From an uncultured Alphaproteobacteria bacterium (GTDB lineage Bacteria > Pseudomonadota > Alphaproteobacteria > RF32 > CAG-239), in the NCBI GenBank assembly GCA_934254925.1, contig CAKQMD010000018.1:1-32678 (forward strand): a DNA stretch of 32,678 bases, read 5' to 3'. Position numbers and translations under genes: made by a program. The notes under the pieces are model-generated. The model worked only from the letters and a program-made list of their open reading frames with translations, searched no databases and was not told where the DNA came from. Position 1 is the first letter of the stretch; the number at the start of each line of letters is the position of its first letter. Of this stretch, positions 25,799-32,678 are shown piece by piece.

Positions 25799-26583
25799 AG
25801 ATTTTTCTCTTTCCCGACAAAAGTGAGGTAAACGTATTTTGTAATCGGCGAAGGCTTGGTGATTATGACACTAAAGGCGACGCGGCTGCGCGGCGCGACA
25901 TATTCGACCGGCGCCGGCTGATCCAGACCGTGCAGATAGCGCCCTTCGCGATCCAGCATTTCGACGTGAATGGTCGGAATTTTGATCTTGTGGCCGGTTT
26001 TATTGATAATAAACCCTTTCACCTCAAGCTTTTTGACGAAGTCTTCCTCATATTCGTTACGGACGATGTTGCTGAACTCCAAGCCTTCTCCGGGAATCCG
26101 CGATTCAATCCCAAACATAGCATAAACGCTTTCCATAAACGGTGCCTTGCGCACGATGTCATAACGAAAATAATTGAACGCCAGCAGACTCAACACCGTT
26201 AAAAACCCGGCATAAATCCAGCGGTTTTCCTTTTTGTGCAATCCGCTGATTTTTTTCAGCCGCGGCCAAATTTTTTTGTAAAAAGGTTGTTTTTGATCTT
26301 GCGTAAACAAGGTTTCGGTCTGAGCGGAAAGACGTTGAAAAATATCCTGCAGATCGCTTTGCGGGGGCGTCGTTTTCTCTTCGGACTTTGCCGTCGTTTC
26401 TGCTTCCGCCGGCGTTTCTTCGGCATCGGTCTGAGGTTGCCGATAGGTCCGGGTCTTCAGATCTTCCCGACGGCCGAGGAAAACCTCGCCGCACTGTGCA
26501 CAGCGAAGTTTTTTCCCTTCCTCGGGGATCAGCGCCTCGTCAATATCATAACAAGCGTTGCATTTCGGACAATAAATCAGCAT
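25795..26583 (-). CDS. Zinc-ribbon membrane protein with DUF3426 domain
   Basis: The 262-residue protein has an N-terminal MJ0042-type zinc ribbon with CPKC (Cys5, Cys8) and CAQC (Cys28, Cys31), followed by a polar Glu/Thr-rich linker (about 40-100), one membrane segment (122-138) and a C-terminal DUF3426 domain of beta character (about 160-262). The likely topology is a cytoplasmic zinc ribbon and periplasmic C-terminus. The function is unknown. It is divergent from ftsE, a placement common in alphaproteobacteria. Its end overlaps galE by 4 bases tail to tail. Confidence 0.9.
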   Translation of the reverse strand: MLIYCPKCNACYDIDEALIPEEGKKLRCAQCGEVFLGRREDLKTRTYRQPQTDAEETPAEAETTAKSEEKTTPPQSDLQDIFQRLSAQTETLFTQDQKQPFYKKIWPRLKKISGLHKKENRWIYAGFLTVLSLLAFNYFRYDIVRKAPFMESVYAMFGIESRIPGEGLEFSNIVRNEYEEDFVKKLEVKGFIINKTGHKIKIPTIHVEMLDREGRYLHGLDQPAPVEYVAPRSRVAFSVIITKPSPITKYVYLTFVGKEKNL

Positions 26584-26602
26584 CTTTTACCTCTTGGCTC
26601 AT

Positions 26603-26631
26603 ACTATAAGCACAAAGAACTTCTTAATCAA
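26603..26631 (-). promoter_or_regulatory. Promoter of the zinc-ribbon/DUF3426 gene
   Basis: On the minus strand, TTGATT (26631-26626) is followed by a 17-base spacer and TATAGT (26608-26603). The leader is about 15 bases to the ATG, with AGAGG as ribosome-binding site. Confidence 0.6.
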
Positions 26632-26710
26632 AGAAAAAAAGTAGTTTATTAAATAAATATTTGCTGTATTCTATCAGGCAAGAAAATATTTCCGAAGGGA
26701 GTTGAAAAAG

Positions 26711-27430
26711 TTGCTGAGAACCAATAATGAAAACAGCGCCATTATTGAAATGCAGAATGTGGGAATCCGCTACGGCCAAGGGCCGGAAATTTTAAGTGAC
26801 ATCAAATTGGCGCTCAAAAAAGGCTCTTTTCATTTTTTGACGGGCAAAAGCGGCGCCGGCAAAACCTCTTTGCTGAGCATGATGTATCTGGCTCAGAAAC
26901 CCAGCCGGGGAATTGTCAACGTCTTTGGCAAGAACATCAATTTTACCAACCGCGACAACCTCTCTATGTTGCGGCGAAAAATCGGCGTAGTATTTCAGGA
27001 TTTCCGACTGCTGGAACATTTGTCGGCTTACGACAACGTGGCGTTGCCGTTGAGAGTTTGCGGCATGGACGAGCGCGAGGTGCGCAAAAGAGTCACCGAA
27101 CTGCTCTCCTGGGTGGAACTTGATCGGCATATGCAGGATACGGCTTCGACTCTTTCCGGCGGCGAGAAACAGCGAATCGCCATTGCCAGAGCGGTCATCA
27201 ACCGACCGGAACTTTTGTTGGCCGATGAACCGACTGGCAACGTCGACAATGACATTGCGCCCAAGCTGATGAAGCTTTTCGTCGAACTCAACAAGCTCGG
27301 CACGACGGTGGTCATTGCCACTCACAGCGAAAAGCTGATTAACGATTTCCGTTATCCCCGTCTGCATCTTTATAACCGGGGCCTGCATGTTTATTATCCC
27401 AGCGACGGGATGGGAGGCGCCCATGTCTAA
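26711..27430 (+). CDS. ftsE: Cell-division ATP-binding protein FtsE
   Basis: The 239-residue ABC ATPase pairs with FtsX to activate peptidoglycan hydrolases at the septum. Walker A is GKSGAGKT (45-52), the Q-loop FQD is near 95-97, the signature LSGGEKQR is at 148-155 and Walker B LLLADEPTGN at 168-177. No ATG is near the start. TTG at 26711 lies 9 bases after AAGGGAG (26695-26701) and is preferred; TTG at 26702 touches that site and is too close. ATG at 26750 would cut the first strand. It overlaps ftsX by 8 bases. Confidence 0.93.
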   Translation: MLRTNNENSAIIEMQNVGIRYGQGPEILSDIKLALKKGSFHFLTGKSGAGKTSLLSMMYLAQKPSRGIVNVFGKNINFTNRDNLSMLRRKIGVVFQDFRLLEHLSAYDNVALPLRVCGMDEREVRKRVTELLSWVELDRHMQDTASTLSGGEKQRIAIARAVINRPELLLADEPTGNVDNDIAPKLMKLFVELNKLGTTVVIATHSEKLINDFRYPRLHLYNRGLHVYYPSDGMGGAHV

Positions 27431-28337
27431 GCAGAAGTTTATCGCCCGCAAGCAGGAACTGCCGCTCAAAGGCGACGGGTCAAGCCTGTTTTTACAGATC
27501 ATGATTTCCATTGCGGTGTTTATTTTCGCCATCACCTTATCGGGCGTTTTGTCCATCAATTCTATGCTTTACAATTGGAATCAGAGCATTCTCGGGTCTC
27601 TGACCGTTCAGGTGATGCCTTCCAACAACACAAATAAGGAAAAAGCCCGGGCCGAAACCCTGGCGCATCAGGACAAGGCCATTGAGTTTTTAAAAACCGT
27701 CAAAGGCGTCGAAAAGGTTACGCCGTTGCAGGACGAACAATTGCAAAAGCTCATTCGGCCTTGGCTTGGAGACGGCGTGGACATCAACGGCCTGCCGATG
27801 CCGCGAATCATCGATGTGAAAATTTCTCCCGATGCCGACATTGACTTCGGCGATCTTGCCGCCCGCCTCAACGAAGCGACGCCGATGGCTTCCATTGACA
27901 ATCACAAGCTTTGGCTGTCCAAATTGATCAAGTTTGCCGACGGTCTGAAAATGTTGGCGCTGACGGTTTTGATTTTGGTTATCATGGTTTCTTCGGGAGC
28001 GATTTTTTATACGACTCAGACCAGTCTCGGTCTGCATAAAAACATCATTGAAATCCTGCATATCATGGGAGCAAAAGACACTTACGTCGCGCAGCAGTAC
28101 GCCCGCAGGACAGGCTTTCTTGGCTTGACCGGCGGTTTGTTCGGCCTGTTTTTCGCCATTCCCACGATTTTCCTTATCGCCTCTTTGGCTCAGCAGATCG
28201 AAGGCGGCATCATCAGCGAGGCAAAACTCACGACACAGGCCTGGGGAATGATTTTTACGCTGCCTCTGTTGTCGGGGCTGATTGCCATGGCCACGGCCTA
28301 TTATACGGTTAAACAAACTTTGCAGAAAATGCTATGA
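27423..28337 (+). CDS. ftsX: Cell-division protein FtsX (ABC permease)
   Basis: The 304-residue inner-membrane protein has four predicted membrane segments (about 23-44, 176-198, 232-256, 272-296) and a periplasmic loop between the first two that would contact a murein-hydrolase activator. It forms the FtsEX complex with the preceding ATPase. The ATG at 27423 lies 5 bases after GGGAGG inside ftsE and overlaps the ftsE end by 8 bases; its own end overlaps the next gene by an ATGA junction. The cytoplasmic N-terminus is short. Confidence 0.92.
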   Translation: MSKQKFIARKQELPLKGDGSSLFLQIMISIAVFIFAITLSGVLSINSMLYNWNQSILGSLTVQVMPSNNTNKEKARAETLAHQDKAIEFLKTVKGVEKVTPLQDEQLQKLIRPWLGDGVDINGLPMPRIIDVKISPDADIDFGDLAARLNEATPMASIDNHKLWLSKLIKFADGLKMLALTVLILVIMVSSGAIFYTTQTSLGLHKNIIEILHIMGAKDTYVAQQYARRTGFLGLTGGLFGLFFAIPTIFLIASLAQQIEGGIISEAKLTTQAWGMIFTLPLLSGLIAMATAYYTVKQTLQKML

Positions 28338-28921
28338 CCAAAAAGTTGCTCAAATTTTCGGCGGCGGTTTTTCTCTTATGGTTTGGCGGCTTTATCGCCT
28401 TTCAATACCGCATCAATCATTATCAAACCGACGAATCGGCGCAGACAGACGCTATTGTCGTTTTGACCGGAGGACGTAACCGTATCAGCGAATCGGCCAA
28501 GTTGTTAAACAATGGGTTGGCCAGGCGGCTGTTTATCTCGGGCGTGGAGAAAAACAGCACGCAAAAAGCCATCGAACGTTCCAACGGCATTCATTTTGCC
28601 CAAGGGGCGGAAGTGGTCATCGGGCATAAGGCCACCAATACCATTGAAAATGCAATTGAAAGCAACGAGTGGATCCGAAAAAACGCCATAAAGTCCATTC
28701 GGTTGGTGACGTCCAATTACCATATGCCGCGCAGCATCGTCGAGTTTGAATGTCGCAATCCCGGCCTCAAAATCGTGGCGCATCCGGTCTATTCGGACTT
28801 CGTCAAGAAAAAATGGTGGAAAAAGCCGGCAAGTTTCTTACTTATTGCCGAAGAATATAATAAGTTTCTATATGTATACATCAGAAGCCTATTCGTGCGG
28901 CTGGGGAGAGGACGACAATGA
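28334..28921 (+). CDS. YdcF/SanA-like DUF218 membrane-anchored protein
   Basis: The 195-residue protein has an N-terminal hydrophobic anchor (about 8-24) and a DUF218 domain: DAIVVLTGG at 39-47, LFISG at 66-70, ATNTIENA at 100-107 and LVTSNYHMPRS at 124-134. Members (YdcF, SanA, ElyC) act in envelope biogenesis, and ElyC affects peptidoglycan and undecaprenyl carriers; the reaction is not defined. ATGA junctions on both sides suggest translational coupling between FtsX and the acyltransferase. Confidence 0.9.
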   Translation: MTKKLLKFSAAVFLLWFGGFIAFQYRINHYQTDESAQTDAIVVLTGGRNRISESAKLLNNGLARRLFISGVEKNSTQKAIERSNGIHFAQGAEVVIGHKATNTIENAIESNEWIRKNAIKSIRLVTSNYHMPRSIVEFECRNPGLKIVAHPVYSDFVKKKWWKKPASFLLIAEEYNKFLYVYIRSLFVRLGRGRQ

Positions 28922-29673
28922 TTTATTTGCGCTCACTGCTTTTTAACGTCTTATGCTACGGCACCATTGCCGCCGGCTGTATTTTTAATTCGGTTATCGG
29001 CGTTTTTTCTAAAAAAGCAACGATTTTCATTTGGAATCACAGTTTTATTCCGTTGGTGGTTTTTTGGTTGCGCTGGGTGGCCGGCATCAGAATCGAAATC
29101 CGCGGCCGGGAATTTCTGCGGCCAAAAAATGTCATTTATGCCGTCAAGCACGAATCGGCACTGGAAACATATGTTCTGAGCAATTTTATTAAAAGAGCAA
29201 CGTTTATCCTGAAAAAAGAACTGACCTATATTCCCATCTTCGGTTGGGCGGCTTATTTTTACGGCATGATCGCGGTAGACCGCTCCGCCGGCGCAAGGGC
29301 AATGAAAAAAATGCTAAAAGATGCCGAAGCTCAGGTCAAAGATGAACGTCCGATCATCATCTTTCCGGAAGGAACGCGGATGGCGCCAGGAAAAACGGGA
29401 GAGTATAAACCGGGACTGGCCTTTTTGTACCAAAACATTCAGATACCGGTGATACCGGTGGCAATCAATACCGGCATGTTTTGGCGCAAGAATTCTTTTT
29501 TGCGGCATCCGGGAACGGTGATTTTTGAGTTCATGGAACCGATGCCCGAAGGACTCCCGAAAAAAGAATTCATGGAAAGCCTGCAACAGAGGATCGAAAG
29601 CAAATGTGCTGAGCTCAATGCCGAAACGGTCAAAAAATATCCCGAAACCGCCGTTATGCTGAAAGGAAAATAA
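28918..29673 (+). CDS. plsC: 1-acyl-sn-glycerol-3-phosphate acyltransferase (PlsC family)
   Basis: The 251-residue membrane enzyme would acylate lysophosphatidic acid to phosphatidic acid, the second acylation in phospholipid synthesis. An N-terminal membrane region (about 5-55) precedes motif I, where the catalytic His78 is followed by Glu83 (H-x4-E) instead of the usual H-x4-D. Motif III is FPEGTR (149-154), and a Pro-rich motif IV follows (IPVIPVAINTG). The Glu form is, to my knowledge, seen in other alphaproteobacteria. The gene overlaps ydcF by 4 bases and precedes the DUF2125 gene by 1 base. Confidence 0.92.
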   Translation: MIYLRSLLFNVLCYGTIAAGCIFNSVIGVFSKKATIFIWNHSFIPLVVFWLRWVAGIRIEIRGREFLRPKNVIYAVKHESALETYVLSNFIKRATFILKKELTYIPIFGWAAYFYGMIAVDRSAGARAMKKMLKDAEAQVKDERPIIIFPEGTRMAPGKTGEYKPGLAFLYQNIQIPVIPVAINTGMFWRKNSFLRHPGTVIFEFMEPMPEGLPKKEFMESLQQRIESKCAELNAETVKKYPETAVMLKGK

Positions 29674-29674
29674 C

Positions 29675-30709
29675 GTGCTGACCAAGCTTCGCAACCAGAT
29701 GACAAGATATACCGGCGGCATGATCGCCTTTGTTATTGCGCTGGTTTTGGGGCTTATTTTCATTTCGGCGGCTTTTCAGCGAGCAGAAGCCATTCGGCGC
29801 ATTAAAATCGGAATCGCCGATTTGATCACGATTTTAAATGAGGCCGGTTACGACCTCGCTTATGAAAACATCCGCTTTAACGGTCTGTATCCTTTTAACA
29901 TCATGGAGATTAGCGATTTTCAGATTTATGCCCGCGACGGAACGGCAGCTTTCAAAATCCCTGAGGTCAAGCTTGACAACCGCTTTTTCAGCAGCCGAAA
30001 TTATGTGCTGAAAACCTCGGAGCAGCAAGAGCTGATTTATCGCGGAAAGAGTATTTCCCTGCAGGAGGACAAGTTGCTGCTGACGCTGGAGATCAGCAAA
30101 GACGGCTGGAAAAACCTGGTTTTTAACGCCGACAACCTCAAGATCAAGAACTTGGCCGACGTCAAAAGTTTGAGTCTGGCGCTTCAGCAGCTGGACGGGA
30201 AAAGCCCCAATGAGCTTTCGCCTTCGGTAGAAGGCTTTGTCGAAGCCAAAGAGATCGTGCTTAACGGGCTGCTCAACTATCCGCTGGGACAGGTTATCGG
30301 CCGCGTTTACCTCAATGCCAACATCAACGGACGACTGAAGACATCGCCTACTCTGCGCGAAGGCTTTTTCGGCTGGCTTCATGACGGCGGCTTTATTGAT
30401 GTCCGCCGGCTGATCGTCAACTGGGAACCGTTTACCATGGTGGCTCGCGGCGATTTATATTTTAACGAAAAACTGCAGCCTAATTTGCATCTTTTGACAT
30501 CGACCAAAGCGTTGTTTGAACTTTTAAATCAGCTTAACCAAATGGATTGGTTGGAAGACAAAGGCGTGTTTGTCACCAAGATCCTGCTCAGCAACAAGGC
30601 CTTCAAAATCGGCGACAAAGACAAGCATCTGGCCGTCGTTACCCCAATCGACTACCGTGACGACGAATTGTTGGTGGAAAACATTTCAGTCAAGAAATTC
30701 CAAAAATAA
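29675..30709 (+). CDS. DUF2125 envelope protein
   Basis: The 344-residue protein starts at GTG (29675), one base after the plsC stop, with GAAAGGAAAA as ribosome-binding site. A single N-terminal membrane segment (about 17-36) precedes a long, probably periplasmic beta-rich domain. The C-terminal part, DGGFIDVRRLIVNWEPF followed by GDLYFNEKLQPN, matches the pattern I know from DUF2125, a mainly alphaproteobacterial family of unknown function. It closes the ftsEX operon. Its 3' end overlaps rsmD on the other strand by 24 bases. Confidence 0.82.
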   Translation: MLTKLRNQMTRYTGGMIAFVIALVLGLIFISAAFQRAEAIRRIKIGIADLITILNEAGYDLAYENIRFNGLYPFNIMEISDFQIYARDGTAAFKIPEVKLDNRFFSSRNYVLKTSEQQELIYRGKSISLQEDKLLLTLEISKDGWKNLVFNADNLKIKNLADVKSLSLALQQLDGKSPNELSPSVEGFVEAKEIVLNGLLNYPLGQVIGRVYLNANINGRLKTSPTLREGFFGWLHDGGFIDVRRLIVNWEPFTMVARGDLYFNEKLQPNLHLLTSTKALFELLNQLNQMDWLEDKGVFVTKILLSNKAFKIGDKDKHLAVVTPIDYRDDELLVENISVKKFQK

Positions 30710-31231
30710 AAAACGCGCCAGGCCGTATTTCTTTTCAATATCCAAACGAAACGACGGCGGCGGTGTCAGCTCTTCATCTTTTTCGACTTCCACGATGCAC
30801 AAGGCGCCGGGTTTCAGCCAGCCTTGTTCTGCCAGAGACTGCAAAGCAAGCTCGCTCAGACCCTTTTTGTAAGGCGCATCCAGAAAAACAACGTCGAAGC
30901 TTTGACCGGCGGGAGGCAGGCGGAGGGCATCGGCCTCAATCAGGCGCAAACGCTTTGTTTCATTGGGAAACAGCACAGCATTGCGCCGTAGGGACTTTGT
31001 CTCCCGATCAAGCAGCGACACGGTGGCAAAACCGCGGGACAAAGCCTCAAGGCCGACGGCGCCGGTTCCCGCAAAAACATCAAGGAAACTATAGGAGAAA
31101 AAAGCTTCCGGCAGACGCGACGCCAGAATGTTAAACAAGGCTTCGCGCGCACGGTCAGAGGTTGGGCGCACCCCCTCACCCAACGGTGACAACAGCTTTT
31201 TGCCGCGATATGTTCCGCCGATGATCCTCAT
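30686..31231 (-). CDS. rsmD: 16S rRNA (guanine(966)-N2)-methyltransferase RsmD
   Basis: The 181-residue enzyme methylates G966 of 16S rRNA with S-adenosylmethionine. The family opening RIIGGTYRGKKL and RPTSDRAREALFNIL (22-36) are present, and the SAM motif is LDVFAGTGAVGLEALSRG (50-67). The catalytic motif IV reads DAPY (118-121) rather than the usual DPPY. Its start overlaps the rluB end as ATGA, so the two form one unit. It converges with the DUF2125 gene, overlapping by 24 bases. Confidence 0.94.
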   Translation of the reverse strand: MRIIGGTYRGKKLLSPLGEGVRPTSDRAREALFNILASRLPEAFFSYSFLDVFAGTGAVGLEALSRGFATVSLLDRETKSLRRNAVLFPNETKRLRLIEADALRLPPAGQSFDVVFLDAPYKKGLSELALQSLAEQGWLKPGALCIVEVEKDEELTPPPSFRLDIEKKYGLARFLFLEFLD

Positions 31232-31950
31232 AAGTCAAAACTTTCGCCGAGTTGTTCTTTGATCACCTTGAGCGGCACTTCCCGCACCTCGCCTTTTTTC
31301 AACGCCCCAAGTTGGAAGGGGCCGTAAGACAAGCGAATCAAGCGGGCAACTTCCAACCCGACATGTTTCATCAATTTGCGCACCTCGCGGTTTTTGCCTT
31401 CGCTCAATGTTACCAACAGCCAGGCGTTGCTGCCTTTTGAGGTTTCAATTTCCGCTTTGACGGCTCCGTATTTGATGCCGTCAACGGTAACACCGGAACG
31501 GAGATCGGCCAATTTTTTTTCATCGACCGTACCGTGTACCCGCACTTTGTAACGCCTTGCCCAGCCGTTTGAAGGCAGTTCGAGGCGCCGCGACAAAGCA
31601 CCATTGTTGGTCAGCAGTAACAGTCCCTCCGAGTTGAGGTCCAGACGACCGACGGAAATGACTCGCGGCATACCCGCCGGCAGATTCTCAAAAACCGTCG
31701 GCCGGTCTTGCTCGTCTTTATGAGTCGTCACCAAGCCGACGGGTTTGTGATAAAGCCACAAACGCGTCACTTCCCGCTGAGGCAGTTTTTCGCCGTCAAA
31801 GAGAATCTTCTCGTCGCCGCTCACATTATAGGCCGGCGTTTCTATGATTTCGCCGTTGACGGTAACGCGTTTTTGGCGAATATATTCCTCGGCCTGACGA
31901 CGCGAGCAAACGCCGGACCGGGCCATGAATTTGGCTAATCTTTCACTCAT
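31228..31950 (-). CDS. rluB: 23S rRNA pseudouridine synthase, RsuA/RluB family
   Basis: The 240-residue protein has an N-terminal S4 RNA-binding domain (about 2-48: ERLAKFMARSGVCSRRQAEEYI) and a pseudouridine-synthase domain with the catalytic Asp104 in GRLDLNSEGLLLLTN (101-115). It probably modifies U2605 of 23S rRNA; RluE/F-like specificity is possible. I chose the ATG at 31950, preceded by GGGAAG; longer in-frame forms up to 32019 would run through the promoter and into tadA. Confidence 0.92.
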   Translation of the reverse strand: MSERLAKFMARSGVCSRRQAEEYIRQKRVTVNGEIIETPAYNVSGDEKILFDGEKLPQREVTRLWLYHKPVGLVTTHKDEQDRPTVFENLPAGMPRVISVGRLDLNSEGLLLLTNNGALSRRLELPSNGWARRYKVRVHGTVDEKKLADLRSGVTVDGIKYGAVKAEIETSKGSNAWLLVTLSEGKNREVRKLMKHVGLEVARLIRLSYGPFQLGALKKGEVREVPLKVIKEQLGESFDL

Positions 31951-31978
31951 TTTAAACTTCCCTTTTGCAATTTTCCTC

Positions 31979-32007
31979 ATCATAATATAAAAAAAGTTTT
32001 TTACCAA
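31979..32007 (-). promoter_or_regulatory. Promoter of the rluB-rsmD unit
   Basis: On the minus strand, TTGGTA (32007-32002) is followed by a 17-base spacer and TATGAT (31984-31979). The -35 box overlaps the tadA ribosome-binding site (CAAGGAA) on the other strand. Confidence 0.55.
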
Positions 32008-32018
32008 GGAATTTATCA

Positions 32019-32492
32019 ATGCAGGAAGAGATTTATATGCGCCGCGCTTTGGAACTGGCGCAAAAAGCGGCCGAACAAGACGAAGTGCCGATCGGTGCGG
32101 TGATTGTCGATCCGGTTTCTGGAGAGGTTGTTGCCGAGGCTTATAATCTGTCGGAGCATCATGCCGACGCCACCGCTCATGCGGAGATTTTGGCTATTAA
32201 TAGGGCTTGTCGCAAACTCGGAAGCAACCGCCTGCGCGGCCTGGACCTGTATGTGACCTTGGAACCTTGTACCATGTGTGCCGCAGCCATTTCTTTTGCC
32301 CGAATTGAGAATCTTTACTTCGGAGCGACGGATCCCAAAGGCGGTGCAGTTCTTAGCGGCGTAACGTTTTATGAAGCGGCAACCTGCCATCATCGTCCTA
32401 AGGTACACAGCGGTCTCTTGGAAGCCGAATGTTCGCGAATTCTTAAAGATTTCTTCCGTCTGAAACGTCAAAAAAACAGCAAACGTTTTTAA
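32019..32492 (+). CDS. tadA: tRNA adenosine(34) deaminase TadA
   Basis: The 157-residue zinc enzyme converts adenosine to inosine at the wobble position of tRNA-Arg(ACG). Zinc ligands and catalytic Glu are in HAE (His54, Glu56) and PCTMC (Cys84, Cys87). The length matches the family. AAGGAA precedes the ATG at a good distance. It diverges from rluB with 68 bases between start codons. Its stop codon is within a palindrome at 32491-32520. Confidence 0.95.
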   Translation: MQEEIYMRRALELAQKAAEQDEVPIGAVIVDPVSGEVVAEAYNLSEHHADATAHAEILAINRACRKLGSNRLRGLDLYVTLEPCTMCAAAISFARIENLYFGATDPKGGAVLSGVTFYEAATCHHRPKVHSGLLEAECSRILKDFFRLKRQKNSKRF

Positions 32493-32520
32493 CATATCTG
32501 TCTATATAGACTGATATGTT
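32491..32520. repeat. 30-base near-perfect palindrome between tadA and the flagellin gene
   Basis: The core GTCTATATAGAC (32500-32511) is a perfect palindrome. After one T-T mismatch on each side, arms AACATATC (32491-32498) and GATATGTT (32513-32520) continue the symmetry. The left end covers the tadA stop codon. No T run follows, so it is a poor intrinsic terminator and fits better a binding site for a dimeric regulator. It lies about 23 bases upstream of the flagellin -35 box. Confidence 0.7.
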
Positions 32521-32542
32521 GTCATTAAATGTTGACAAAATG

Positions 32543-32571
32543 TTGTTTGATCTTGGGAATTGTGATATACT
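32543..32571 (+). promoter_or_regulatory. Likely promoter of the flagellin-family gene
   Basis: TTGTTT (32543-32548), a 17-base spacer and TATACT (32566-32571) with extended TGA form a sigma-70-type promoter. No sigma-28 or sigma-54 pattern was found. The ribosome-binding site AGGAGAG lies at about 32588-32594. Confidence 0.55.
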
Positions 32572-32601
32572 GAGTATATTAAGATCCAGGAGAGATTTGA
32601 A

Positions 32602-32678
32602 ATGAGCAACAGTATCAGTTTAACCGCCTCGATGCGATCAAACTTACTCAGCCTGCAGAATATTGCGGGACAGGTTGA
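32602..32678 (+). CDS. Flagellin-family protein, 5' end only
   Basis: Only 25 codons are visible. The start, with the segment ISLTASMRSNLLSLQNIAG, resembles the N-terminal D0 helix of flagellin-like proteins in Rhodospirillales (family pattern xLSAxxRxNLLSLQN) and differs from the common MxxINTN flagellin start. Good AGGAGAG spacing supports the ATG. It may be the filament subunit or a minor flagellin-like protein; the rest is outside the window. Confidence 0.7.
   Translation, partial: MSNSISLTASMRSNLLSLQNIAGQV

Noticed and set aside
26702..26710. TTG at 26702 as the ftsE start.
   Set aside because: The AAGGGAG site ends at 26701, leaving no spacing; TTG at 26711 has nine bases. The choice remains uncertain.
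32532..32571. TTGACA at 32532-32537 as the -35 box of the flagellin promoter.
   Set aside because: It is 28 bases from TATACT, too far for a sigma-70 spacer; TTGTTT at 32543 has a 17-base spacer.

Overview
The window looks like chromosome of an alphaproteobacterium, probably an uncultured host-associated Rhodospirillales-like lineage. The main evidence is the syntenic block zinc-ribbon/DUF3426 - ftsE - ftsX - ydcF - plsC - DUF2125, which is an alphaproteobacterial arrangement, and a flagellin start of the type seen in Rhodospirillales. Base composition is moderate, near 50% G+C in the parts I counted by eye. The lineage is an inference; no rRNA gene is present to settle it.

Layout. (1) Positions 8352 down to 1 are a single uninterrupted minus-strand reading frame of 2784 codons that runs off the left edge. 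It starts with a signal peptide and continues as a giant secreted protein with about 226 cysteines (about 8%). The long plus-strand open frames in this stretch are shadows of it. Its 5' third has a different cysteine vocabulary from the rest, and an A+T-rich island of about 1 kb interrupts the repeat pattern. (2) 8561-13451, minus: a TetR repressor, a membrane-fusion protein and an RND pump form a tripartite drug-efflux operon without an outer-membrane channel gene. An AcrR-like operator half-site lies in front. (3) 13654-14193, minus: an unrecognised 179-residue protein with its own promoter and terminator. (4) 14292-21383, minus: a glycogen operon, glgB - glgX - malQ, followed by a translationally coupled HAD nucleotidase. 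(5) 21598-21825, plus: a monocistronic small DUF2934 protein with a Ser/Lys/Ala tail. (6) 21894-24739: a TPR-methyltransferase (minus), a MATE transporter (plus) and tRNA-Leu(CAA) (minus). (7) 24833-30709: galE (plus), a zinc-ribbon/DUF3426 protein (minus), then the tightly overlapping plus-strand operon ftsE-ftsX-ydcF-plsC-DUF2125. (8) 30686-32492: rsmD and rluB (minus) and divergent tadA (plus). (9) A flagellin-family gene begins at 32602 and leaves the window after 25 codons.

How the parts work together. The glycogen genes cover branching, debranching and maltodextrin recycling; the synthase, ADP-glucose pyrophosphorylase and phosphorylase must lie elsewhere. The ftsEX block joins cell-division peptidoglycan control with envelope and phospholipid synthesis. 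rsmD, rluB, tadA and tRNA-Leu are translation housekeeping. The two efflux systems and the giant cysteine-rich secreted protein are the accessory part. The giant protein is the most unusual object here: I recognise no known family, and its end is not visible.

No stretch over 300 bases lacks a gene. I saw no CRISPR array, insertion sequence, integrase or rRNA.
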